Positions 54,245 through 64,000 of a stretch of 64,000 nt of DNA are shown here, in pieces. Position 1 is the first letter of the stretch, and every line of letters starts with the position of its first letter. A program made the translations under genes and the position numbers. Origin of the DNA: Gigaspora margarita (lineage: Eukaryota > Glomeromycota > Glomeromycetes > Diversisporales > Gigasporaceae); assembly GCA_009809945.1 (NCBI GenBank), contig WTPW01001573.1:40490-104489 (forward strand). The letters are read 5' to 3'. The notes under the pieces are model-generated. The model was not told where the DNA came from and made no database searches. It saw only the letters and a list, made by a program, of their open reading frames with translations.

Positions 54245-55040
54245 ACTTCATTTTGGGATTGGGTTCATTTTCAGCATTCTCCATATCTGCTGCTTTTTGG
54301 TAGAAATTAACTACCTCATTCTTAACTTCTTTTTGTAGAAATTCTTCCGCTATTCAGGATAAGGCATCTGCATTTTGATAGATTCGCCATGCCCTAAAAA
54401 GTATAATAAAATCATAAGGTTGTAGGCATAGGATCCATCTTGCTCTTCGCCCCTTTAGTGCAAAGCATTGTAACCACTTTAAGGTAAAGTAGTTAGTTAT
54501 TACAATAAATGGTTTGTAGCCTAAGTATTGGTGGAAATATTCTACAGCCCAAAACATAGTATAACATTCTTTTTTGGTGACAGCATAGTTTCTTTCAGAG
54601 TGGGTAAGGCTTTTACTAGCGTATGCAATTGCATACTCCTTTTTATTTTTATTTTTTTGTGCTAATACAGCACCAAGACCCACTCCAGATGCATCGGTAT
54701 AGAGATAGAAAGGTTTGTTAAAATCTGGGTACCACAGGACCAACACAGTTATAAGGTGAATTTTAAGATTTTGGAAGGCATTTTCTTGCTCAATGCTTAT
54801 TCAAATTTTACTCCTTTTTCTAACAGTTTGTGTAAAGGTTTTGCTATAGTAGCAAAATTCAGAATGAACCATCAGTAATATAAAGCCAGGCTAACAAGAG
54901 CCCACATCTGCTGTAGGTTGATAGATAAAGGAAAATTTTTACTTTAGAGACTTTCTCTTCATCAGGTCTAATCCCTTCTTTTCCTACTATATGTCCAAGG
55001 AAGTGATACTATTTTGAAATAGTTTACATTTTTTGGAATT
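54245..55040 (-). pseudogene. Gypsy reverse transcriptase C-terminus and RNase H
   Basis: Minus strand: KKCKLFQNSI, then FLGHIVGKEGIRPDEEKVSK (RT thumb border, about 54960-55035), LHKLLEKGVKFE, and RNase H from FNKPFYLYTDASGVGLGAVL (catalytic Asp in TDAS), AIAYASKSLTHSERNYAVTK (Glu), VITNYFTLKWL (the usual Asp reads as Asn in TNY) and RIYQNADALS-stop-IAEE (54354). Stops at about 54357, 54825 and 54890 suit Arg or Trp codons. RT motifs A-C (including YxDD) are beyond the breakpoint and missing. Confidence 0.85.
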
Positions 55041-56819
55041 TATCAGTCCCAGTCTGGGACCAGTGCAGGACTGATACAACCCTAGTCCTCACTAAAATTG
55101 CTATAGCTAGATTGAAGTTAGGGACTAAAGAACCAATGCAAGGACTGGTCTAAGACCGGTCCTTACATCAGTCCTTATAATAAGAAGTATTTTTTTTTGC
55201 ACATTTTTGTATAATAATAAATTTAACACTGGGTAAGTTAGATGAAATCAAGATCGGGTCTATATAAATAAGTATTGGTTTTTTTTTTTTGCCAAGTTTT
55301 TTTGTTGAGATTGTGAAATTAACACTTGAAGCTCTGGTCTGAGTGAAACTAAGGAAGGACAGATATAAGTTTTTTCTTATACTATTAGTTTCTAATTTTC
55401 TTGAAATATCAAACGAGATTATGACTTAGACGAAATTAGGACCTAGTTCCTTTGGTTTCTAATATTGTTGAAGCATAACAAAAACATCATGTGAAAGATC
55501 TGGAAGGGTGACAAGAACTAGATTTTCTCCACTTTCTGACTTTCACAACAAACATATCCATATAAAAATTACTTGTATAGCTCATAAGTATAGTAAACCA
55601 GAATTTTTTACTATAGATCACAAAGTTGTTTTTTCTTTCTTACAATACTAATTATTTTTTGTTGGAACATGAGTTTGACACTAGAAATTTTAAAAGTGGC
55701 ACTATGAAATAAGATCTAAACCTGGAGAACTTGTCTTTATGATAAGTAGCAGTTTCTAATTTTATTTTATTTTATATTTTATTTTTTCTTTTGTTTTTTT
55801 TAACTTACATTTTTCTTTGTAGAACTTTAAAATTACACTAGCCGTTTAAAGATTTATCCATAATTTGTCATAGCCGTGTATTATTTATTACTTGTTTTGT
55901 CTATCTTTTATCATGAATTCCATATATAGTTATTTGTTCATATTACAGCCTTAATCCTTATTTTAAATTAGATATGGCATAGAGTAGCATTTTATTATGT
56001 GTATATAAAGTTATTTTAAGGGTAGGCAGTATATTGATCATTTTACTTATGATTTTTGTAGTACAAAAGAAAATCATATGTTTTAAAAAATATGCCCCTG
56101 ATAAAAATTTGTAAGGTTACGATTAACCCCTGTCAAAATTTTGTGGCATGTAAATTAAAATCTCTATTTATAGTAGGAAAATTTCTAGAAGCAATTTTAT
56201 TTTAAAAAAATATACTTGTATATGCAGTAAAACTTTTCTGGGTTAACCCAAAATTTTTCGAGTTACTCTAAAAGTTCCCTTGAAATTTCTGGGTAGCTTA
56301 TCCAATTATATATATATATATTTTTTTTATCGTTTACCTTTAGAAAAATTTCTGTTTAACACTTTTGGGTAAGCAGGCTATAGTTTCGATAAATGTAACA
56401 TTGTTTTTTCAATTTTTTTTCATTTCTGCTATTGTTTTTATTTTATTTTGAAGTTTATTCTATAGAACAGCTCTTGGGCAGAATCCAAGAACTAGAAAGC
56501 TATACTAAATCAAGAGAAAATCGATCGCTAAATTTGAGGTTTCTAGAACAATACCTTTGGTGACAGTAATTTGGGTCTTAGCTTCGTTATAATGTAATCA
56601 GTACCATCCAAAAATATAGTTAAGGTTTGGATTAAAGTTAGAGTTAGGATTGGTTCATAGGTTTATTTTTTTTAGCTTATTTTATTTTTTTTGTTGGTGG
56701 TAGCATTTGCTTTTTGGTATAGCATCTAGAAACTTTTTATTTATATAGGTAGAATCATATAGTATAAATATTCAAATAAAAAAAAAACTTTTTTATTAGG
56801 CTTTACTAAATTTAGCATA

Positions 56820-57405
56820 ACCCAACTAAAGATGCTATTCAAGATAATTTGTACATCAAAACTGCTACAACCTCTACCAGAGTTTCTCTGGTTTCGCTTT
56901 ATTTAGACATAGTTTCAGGTTCCATATTACAAAAATGTTCTAAAGAATAAACTTTGATAAAAAAAAAAAATTAGTAAAATAGAACATCAAAAAAAAAAAA
57001 CTAAAAAAAACAACGTACTGATTAGGGTTCTGTAATTTGATTCGATTTGATTTGATTCAATCAAATATTCAATCTCAAATCAAATTCAAATACAGAAATT
57101 TCAAATCAAATCAAAGTCAAATTGACAAAATATTCGATTCGATTCGAAAATATTAATAAAAATTACAAATAAATTTGATTTGATTTGATTTGATTTGATC
57201 AAATCAAATTCAAATCAAGAGCTTATTCGATTCGATCAAATTCAAATATGCTTAATATTCGATTCGATTTGACTTTGAGGAACCCTAGTACTGATAACCT
57301 AGCTGAAGGTGCCATTCAAAGTAACTTGTATGTCAAAGCCACTACGAGCCTTCACCAGAGGTCTCTTTGGCTTCACTCTATTTTGTATAGTTTACTATTT
57401 TTAGA
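56820..57405. repeat. Direct ~100-bp duplication around a palindromic MITE
   Basis: 56820-56930 (TGCTATTCAAGATAATTTGT, ACCAGAGTTTCTCTGG) recurs at 57296-57405 (TGCCATTCAAAGTAACTTGT, ACCAGAGGTCTCTTTGG) in the same orientation. Between them lies the MITE at 57022-57292. An open frame at 57248-57490 crosses the second copy and has no motif. Confidence 0.6.
57022..57292. mobile_element. MITE made of GATTTGATTC repeats
   Basis: The ends TTAGGGTTCTGTAATTTGAT and, from the right, CTAGGGTTCCTCAAAGTCAA are inverted. The interior is a palindromic series of GATTTGATTTGATTC and TTCGATTCGA units. Non-coding. Confidence 0.6.
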
Positions 57406-58126
57406 TTCCACTAATGAAAGAGTAATCACTAAAAAAAACAGCAGCAAAAAGAAAAAAAAAACGCTAAAAGAAACAATAAAAAAACCCTAGAAAAGTGTAA
57501 AAAAAAAAAGTTATAAGTACGTATCATAGAAAATTCGAATTCCATATATGTTACACAAAAAATACCATCGATTTCATATTAAAAATGATCAACATACCCT
57601 TTATGCTTAAGTATGATAGTTCGCGAAAAGGCGCGGTATAATTAGATATAAACTTGGATGCTAATATAAAGTGAAATGGTGGAAATAAGTTGTCCTGAAA
57701 TAAAATTTTATATGTGTAAAATGCATAAAAGACCTTGCAATCTGAATTCAAATTTACAAATAAATAAAAATTCAAACTAATAAATCGTATTCACATATAA
57801 TCATATTTTATTATTTTACATTTTCATCAATAGCAAATCATAACTTTTTTAATATTATCCTTTGCTTTTATATTATTAAATTATAATCATCATTCTAACT
57901 GTCTCTGATCTTTGATTATAATCTTGAAAATGAGTATTGCTCAATACAGAGATGTTGTTCAAGATTGCTCAGATGACGAAGACAATGCTAGTGATGATGA
58001 TTCTGCATCGCTTAATCAAAGTGAACAAGAAATGCAAATCACTTCTCATGAGTCAGGCTCATCTGTAAATCATGATTCACCTGTATGGCCGTACTTCAAT
58101 AAGGAGACAGAGGGTAAACTTGGCAT

Positions 58127-60089
58127 TAGTGTTGGGATCCGGATAACAATTCGGATATCCGGATTAATATCTGTTTCAAAAAACATCCATCCGGATATCC
58201 TTCTAAATTAAAATATTAGAATCCGGATATCTATCCAGATATATCTGGATTTTATATATAAATTCGCAATATTGTATATTCTTTGAATATATCTGTAATT
58301 ATGTAGTATTTAAATTATTTAATACTTACAAGAGTTTATAAACTAATATAAACTATTAATATACTATTAAATCCAAGTCGAATTAAATTTTAAGTTCGAT
58401 TTAAATATATAAATAGAATTGTTAATCTAAGAATAATAAATATAATTTTATGAACTGTGAAAGAAAGACTATAAAATATGAAATTATACTAACAATAATT
58501 AAGTATAAAGTTTCAACACCTCATTCATTTGTCAGATAAGCTAAAGTCTACTAGTATTAAATAAAACTATATTAAATTATTAATGAAATTTGTATTTACT
58601 TTTTTAGCGATATCTAATTATTATTTATTAACTCCCTCCAATCTTTCTTTGTCCACATGTCATAGATCGTTTCCAATAAAGTTTAAGATTAGAAGTTAAA
58701 CATCTTATTAATTGAATAATCATGCCCCCAAAAAATTTTTATCGTATTCGGGTTGTATTTATAAGATTCAATAAGTTAAATCGACTTTTGATTCCATAAT
58801 TCGATGTATGCATTGCTTTGTAANTTTATTTTGAATCTGCATACTAAAAATACATTTACAATAGTAAACTTTATGTTTATTGCTCATGTATCTTATTAGT
58901 TAAACCTTATCGTTATAAAATTTATATAACATTTTCTTTTAATAACTTCATTATTACAATCAATGATTTGCCATTTATGCTAGAAACATTAGGGAAAATA
59001 ATTGTAAGAAAAAACTCAAAGTGGATTGGAGGGAAGTTAATTAGATTCTATGTTGTTGCACAACATATGTTATTCTTTGTGATGTAAGATTTCAGATTTG
59101 GTGGCAGATTGGAATAGAAGAGGAAATATGCTGGTCAGTATATCATAATGACGAGTTGGAATTAAAATTTTAATATATATAAATTAGTTAAGATTACACC
59201 TTGTAGCGTCTCTTGCAAGAAATGTTAAAGAGGGTAAATAGGTAAATTATAAATAAGGATTGTGGATGCGGTTTAGGTTTGTTACACATTATTAGATCAT
59301 AAGCTTAATTTTGTATCAATTTCGTGACTATACGGTTCTGAATTGGTCATTTTAGAGTATAATTTTCCTGAAATCGCTTTTGATTAAATAACAAATTTAA
59401 AAGAATAAGTAATACCCGCCCAACTAAAATCGAATTATAACAAAAATAAATAATACAACTTTACTCTAGATCAATCAATTCTCAACCAACTGCCTAACGA
59501 CAACACATACTAATATAAAAAAAATAAAATAAATATGCTGAGTGGATGAAAAGCAACTAGATAGTGACCTTTTTTTAATCAACATAATTAACACTTTACC
59601 ACCTATTAATCATTGCAATAAATTAAAAATTGTAATGATTTTTAGTTTATTGTGATGATTACTAGATGGTAAAATGATAATCATGTTGATTAAAAAAAGG
59701 TCACTGTCTAGTTGCTTTTCACCCACCTAGTATAATACTTATAATAACCAATCATTACATGAATTTTATGCATATTACATACGTACATGCCACTATAAAA
59801 TGTAACCTATTTAATTGAAAAAAATTAAATCGAACCTACCAAAAAACCAAGAAAAAAAAAACAACAAATAAAACACCAAACACATTTAAATATATCACGT
59901 TCCTGGTTTTAGTACAACACCACCGCGTTGCGTAGCTACCCTAATTATATAAACATCCGGATGATCATCCAGATGGATCCATTATTTTGATAGGCATCTG
60001 GATTTAGCATCCACAAATTAAATTAAGTATCTGGATATCCGGATGATCTGCGGATATCTGGATGTTTAGTTAAATGGATCCCAACACTA
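58127..60089. mobile_element. 1.96-kb non-autonomous hAT-type element with perfect 8-bp duplication
   Basis: Inverted ends TAGTGTTGGGATCC and GGATCCCAACACTA are flanked by CTTGGCAT at 58119-58126 and 60090-60097. Just inside both ends CCGGATATCC, GGATATCTGGAT and related units recur many times, as subterminal repeats. The 8-bp duplication marks it as hAT-mobilised. The interior (58260-59900) has no transposase, only AT-rich sequence, one ambiguous base and a nested MITE. Confidence 0.92.
59534..59735. mobile_element. MITE with ~50-bp TIRs
   Basis: The left arm TGAGTGGATGAAAAGCAACT, AGATAGTGACC, TTTTTTTAATCAACAT is answered on the right by ATGTTGATTAAAAAAAGGTC, ACTGTCTAGTTGC, TTTTCACCCACCTAG. 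Nested in the 58127-60089 element. Confidence 0.8.
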
Positions 60090-61139
60090 CTTGGCATACC
60101 TATCTGTAATATGTAAAACAGAGTTTTCAAAATCAACTTTAACTTCAACAATAGCACATCATTTAAATATACACAATATAGTAGCATTAAACAAGGGAAA
60201 AAGCTCTTAAATTCAAACCCTTATCTGAAAATTGAACAACAAGAGCAAACCGATTTGGTTGTAAGGTGGATAATTTGTGATCTGCAGCTATTTAGAGTCA
60301 TTGAAGGAGAAGAATAGGAGACATGATTTCAAAATTTGACCCACGATACCAATTTTCTAGTAAAATACGATAAAAAATCATATAATGGATCTATTTCAAA
60401 ACAAGCAATATGAAGTTAAAGCAATGTTGAATAAAATCTCTGAAAAAGTGGCATTTACTTCAGACATGTGGACAGTATTAAACGGTACATCATTTCTATG
60501 CCTCACAATACATTATGTTGATTTAAACTGGAAACTACAAAATTTTCTTCTTGATATTATTCTAATAAAAGAGTGATATACAGAAATTAATATTAATAAT
60601 GCAATCATGAATACCTTAGAAGAACACTATATAACTAAAAAAAACTTTGGCTCTAACCACAGATAATGCATTATCGATGGTTTTATGTGGGTCGCTTCTA
60701 AAAGGGATGCTCCAAGAATTTAATAATTCTGTTTTTTCTCATTATAGATGTGCGACCCATGTATTAAACTTGGCAGTTTGTCATGAAGTCAATTTGATTG
60801 ATTCCTCAATCGTTAAAGTGTGATCATTGATGTTTTACATCAAAGCATTGCAGCCCACAATCAATGATTTAAAAAAATTATGCGATCTAAAGAGCATTAA
60901 TTATCTAGCTCCCGAACTAGACATTAAAACAAGAAAGAATTCTACCTATTATATGTTGGAAAAATAAAAAAAAATGGAACCTGCCCTGAACATGCTTGCA
61001 GCCAATAATGAAGTTCTCAATCAAAAGTGCTTAGACAAAGATGAACGCGTAGATATTAATGTAAGTTTTTTTAAAAATAAATAATAAATAAATACTGTAA
61101 TAAAAATAAATAAATAACAATTTCATTAATATAAAAATA

Positions 61140-62995
61140 AAGGATACACTGATCCTCTTACATCACCAAAATTTGCACGGGGATTACTATCGATTTTTAT
61201 CATTATTGGATAGTAATCGATTTAAATCCCCATGACGAGGACTAACGATTAAGATAGTAATTGATAATAATCGGTAATAATCAATAGATATCAGATTAAA
61301 AATCACGAATAACAATACTATTATACTGTATACTTATTTTTAAACATTTTACAGATTTTTGCATGTTTTTGCATGTTTTCACAAGGCTTCGCAATTTAAT
61401 ATAAAATTTTATATTTTTTATTATTTTTATTTATTATTATTATTATACATTATATTTTAATTAAATATATATTTTTAATCAATATTATATATTTTATTAT
61501 ATTATTATACATTTTTTACGAAAAAATAAAAAAAATAACAAAAAAAAATAATGAAAAAAACAAAAACAAAAAAATAGTAATATTTTGAACCTTTTCACAC
61601 TTCATTGCATAATGCTAGCTCTATATACTTATTTTTTTTACTTTGCAATTATCTATTATTTCTTTTCTTCTTTGTTTTAACTATAATATTCGCTTATATT
61701 CGCTTATATTCACTTATATTCGCTACTTCCTAAAATAAAAAAATAACAAAAAAAAATAAACCCAAAAAAAACAAAAATGAAAAAATAGTAATATTTTAAA
61801 CTACTTTCATATTTCGTCACATAATACTAGCTCTATACACATATTTTCTTACCCTGTAGTTAGCTATTATTTTTCTTTTTCTTTGTTTAACTATCATATT
61901 CGTTTATATTCACTAATATTTGCTCATATTCGCACCTTCCTAATATGTATAAAAAAACAAACAAAAACAAAAAACAAAACTGAAAAATAACAAAAAAAAC
62001 AAAAACAAAAAAAAAATAAATGATTATATTTGCTTATATTCGCTCATATTCGACTATATTCACTCATATTCGTAATCTCCATTTCCCTGAAGTAAGAGTT
62101 TGTGATCTTGCAATTCAGAAATCGGTGAAGGTTTTCACAAAGTGCCAGAATAAAATAAATTAATAAAAATAAAAAAAAACCAAAAAACAAAAAACATGAA
62201 ATGAAAAATAAATAAAATGAAACCTTGCAAAAACTTGAGAAAACTTGCGTTCTTGAACTTTCGAAATTGCTAAAGAAAGTAGTTGTGTGTTCTTGCAAAG
62301 TATCGAAAGTTTGAGTTGGCTTGCGATAAGTACTGAAAAGTTATTGGATTTCTTGCAAAGTGCAGTGGTAAAGTGTAAAAATAAAATAAAAAAAAAACAA
62401 AACGAAACTAAAAAAAATGAAAATGAAACCAAAAAAAAAACAAAAGGAGAACGAAAAACAATATAAAATTGATAGAAGATCTAAATTATAAACAAAAAAT
62501 CTAATCTGATCTTGTAGTACAATCATCAAAAATTATTGAAACATTTCGAAAATATTAGTCAAACGCGTTTTTGATATGATCCAGGTTACAGATCGTCCTA
62601 AAATATTTTGAAAGTATTCGAAATATTAAAAATAAAAAAGAAAGAGAAAAAAAAAGAGAAAGAAAAAAAAAACGGGAGAAAGGAATAAAAGAAAAAGAGG
62701 AGTAAAAGGGAGAGGGGGTAAAAATCGTTCAAAATGGCCTTTTTTTTTTATATATCCAAATTAAAGTATAATGCTAATTATCGATTAATAACGTAATGAT
62801 CGATATGTAGCGATTTTGATTAGTTCGATGATAATCGATAATTTGATTTACATCGATTACTTACCTATTTTTCATTATTAATCAATTTTTGATATATATC
62901 AATTTATAACAAGTTAATCGATATATAACGTTTAATTTTAATCGATATAAATCGATTATGCGTTATAAATCGATATAAATATACTTAATATATTT
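61140..62995. repeat. Repeat filling the hAT2 intron
   Basis: Outer parts (61150-61320 and 62760-62990) are dense in ATCGATTA/TAATCGAT in both orientations, like subterminal repeats. Between them lies an A-rich tract with two direct copies of about 225 bp (CATAATGCTAGCTCTATA and CATAATACTAGCTCTATA starts at 61608 and 61820), each holding a 10-bp minisatellite TATTCGCTTA. The copy related to 1-400 is at 62440-62640. Overlapping minus-strand frames here are low-complexity artefacts. Confidence 0.55.
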
Positions 62996-64000
62996 CGTGA
63001 TGTAGAACCAATCGAATGTGCTACTCAACTTCTTTCTGCCTCTAGTTATCCAGCACATAGTGATATTTGATTTGTTTTTCTTGCTATTCAGGATCATCTA
63101 CCTTGATATAAAGATGATAAATATTTCTCACAAAAACAGGTAGCAACCGCCATTTATCAAAAGTTAGGTAGTTACTGGCTGATTCTAGATGAAAATTTGC
63201 AGATTTCAGTATTGCTTGACCCAAGAACAAAATTAACAGCAATCAAAAATTTAAACGAGAAAACCAAAGCAATTAATATAGTTTCAAACCTTACTGGGTA
63301 TTCTACTGTAATGCCAAATCCAACTACAACATCTTCTAGTAATTTATCGAATACATGAAGTTTTTTTTATCAGTTATGCTTAACTGATTCTCAACAAAAA
63401 AGGAATCCAACCTCTCTATTACCAACTATGAATTGCATACGAGATGAATTAGAAACATACTTAGCTTTACCATTGGAGAATGAGGTAGATCCACTAATTT
63501 GGTGGCAGGAAAAACAATGAACATATCCAAGGTTGTGTTTAATCACTAGAGATTACTTGTGTATCCATGCAACAAGTGTTGTCTCAGAAAAGCTTTCTCA
63601 ATTGCTGGACAAATGATTACACCAACAAGAAATAGGCTGGATGGTGAAGTAGCAAGGGCAGCTTTATGCTTAAAGAGCTGAATAGAAAAAAACTATGTAG
63701 TTAAACTACTTTAACTAATAGTAAAAAGTCACCAGTAATAAAAATAAAAATAAATTCTTATCTTGTACTATATTCTATATAATAATTCTAGTATAAATAA
63801 ATGCACATTATATTTATTAAGAGAACAAATGGGCTAAATCTTAATTAGTATTGTGAAAAAAAACTAATGAACAAGCATTATTATTGTTAATTAATAATGT
63901 TAATGTAAAAAAATTGACCAATCACAGCTTGTACTACAAAGGACTATTGAGAGACTGAGAACTGGACCAGACCAGACTGTTAGCACTATGTAATCAGTCC

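Larger units (their letters stand above)
49596..55040 (-). mobile_element. Ty3/gypsy LTR retrotransposon, 3' portion
   Basis: On the minus strand the order is RT C-terminus, RNase H, acidic spacer ORF, Sel1-containing insertion, zinc-finger integrase, then the 3' LTR. RNase H before integrase in one polyprotein is the Ty3/gypsy arrangement. The 5' LTR, gag, protease and most of RT are absent, because the sequence changes abruptly at about 55040 to the putative hAT element. Many CGA-to-TGA stops show that it is dead. Confidence 0.8.
57912..63715 (+). pseudogene. hAT-family transposase 2, interrupted twice
   Basis: The ATG is at 57912 or 57930. An acidic N-terminus (DCSDDEDNASDDDSAS) leads into the BED finger SPVWPYFNKETEGKLGI, which is cut at 58126 by a hAT-type element and resumes at 60098 with C and H residues. 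Then come FRVIEGEE, KVAFTSDMWTVLNGTSFLCL (first catalytic Asp, 60450), LALTTDNALSMVLCGSLL (second Asp, 60645-60695), YRCATHVLNLAVCHEVNLID (60745-60800), YIKALQPTINDLKKLCDL and RKNSTYYMLEK (the usual Trp reads as Lys), and a GTAAGT donor at 61060. A large repeat fills the interval to 62995. The 3' exon has LLSASSYPAHSDI, VLLDPRTKL, and the dimerisation region ELETYLALPLENEVDPLIWW to a frameshifted SVVSEK and NRLDGEVARAALCLKS-stop-IEKNYV (63679). Stops at 63518 and 63679 are TGA at Trp positions. Confidence 0.85.
55041..64000 (+). mobile_element. hAT element 2, probably inserted in the gypsy RT
   Basis: At about 55041 the RT frame stops and a block with repeated GGACTGAT, GGACCAGT, GGACTGGT and CAGTCC motifs begins (to 55175). 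Similar GGACTATTGAGA, CTGGACCAGACC and ATCAGTCC motifs follow the transposase gene at 63940-64000. Inverted subterminal repeats around one hAT gene suggest a single element of at least 9 kb, enlarged by nested insertions. Its right end lies outside the window. 55200-56790 shows nothing recognisable. Confidence 0.4.

Noticed and set aside
61540..62530. Minus-strand Phe-rich membrane ORFs
   Set aside because: They are translations of A-rich simple sequence, with no start context, and overlap a repeat that also occurs at the window start.
3241..63720. Nuclear code in which TGA means Trp
   Set aside because: TGA repeatedly falls at Trp positions, but TGG is freely used in the intact spacer ORF (53650-54189) and in the open parts of all other remnants. 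TAG also occurs at Trp sites, and TGA also occurs at Arg sites. Mutation of TGG and CGA explains all three.

Overview
The window is eukaryotic, strongly AT-rich (about three quarters A+T by eye) and contains almost no intact protein-coding gene. The coding remnants suggest a fungus of the Glomeromycotina (arbuscular mycorrhizal fungi, Rhizophagus/Gigaspora type). They are a Sel1-repeat protein fused to a protein kinase, a secreted Kelch protein with one C-terminal membrane helix, short GT-AG introns, BED-finger hAT transposases, Ty3/gypsy and Helitron remnants, and a transposon-like gene carrying a RecQ helicase. The assignment rests on family resemblance only. I found no rRNA gene, functional tRNA gene, CRISPR array or prokaryotic operon.

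Layout. 1-3060: repeats (simple-sequence tract, decayed element end, old SINE, two TIR elements). 3241-4917: five-exon Kelch gene with two nonsense codons. 5340-6960: two SINEs in a foldback element, one carrying a hAT-type MITE. 7016-10365: nested TIR elements and hairpin repeats. 10640-17440 (minus): a decayed gene joining a zinc-ribbon/DDE-like transposase to a RecQ helicase, cut by a 299-bp MITE and by a TIR element that itself holds palindromes and a SINE with a perfect 14-bp target duplication. 18351-20898: first copy of a 2.2-2.5 kb segment that recurs at 47351-49595. 21355-31350: Sel1-repeat/kinase gene, split in the kinase C-lobe by a ~7 kb TIR element that carries foldbacks, MITEs and a decayed hAT element. 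31990-37119: two copies of a 2.55 kb Helitron-bearing segment either side of a 24-base assembly gap.

37807-47330 holds scattered exons of unrecognised, decayed genes, a 3.5 kb foldback-array element and a long tRNA-derived SINE on the minus strand with a perfect 14-bp target duplication. 49596-55040 (minus) is the 3' part of a Ty3/gypsy element (LTR, integrase, RNase H, end of RT) with an acidic spacer ORF and a piece of Sel1-like sequence inside it. 55041-64000 is a second hAT element, apparently inserted in the gypsy RT, its own BED-finger exon split by a 1.96 kb hAT-type element with a perfect 8-bp duplication.

Two themes stand out. First, the window is a layered insertion record: several target duplications and one clean empty site allow events to be ordered. 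Second, nearly every premature stop replaces a residue whose codon needs a C-to-T or G-to-A change (TGG to TGA/TAG, CGA to TGA, CAG to TAG), and the same change seems to have hit catalytic residues (Walker A and DEAH of RecQ, DFG Asp of the kinase). This suggests cytosine deamination or a RIP-like process. The best candidate for an unusual system is the DDE-transposase/RecQ fusion.
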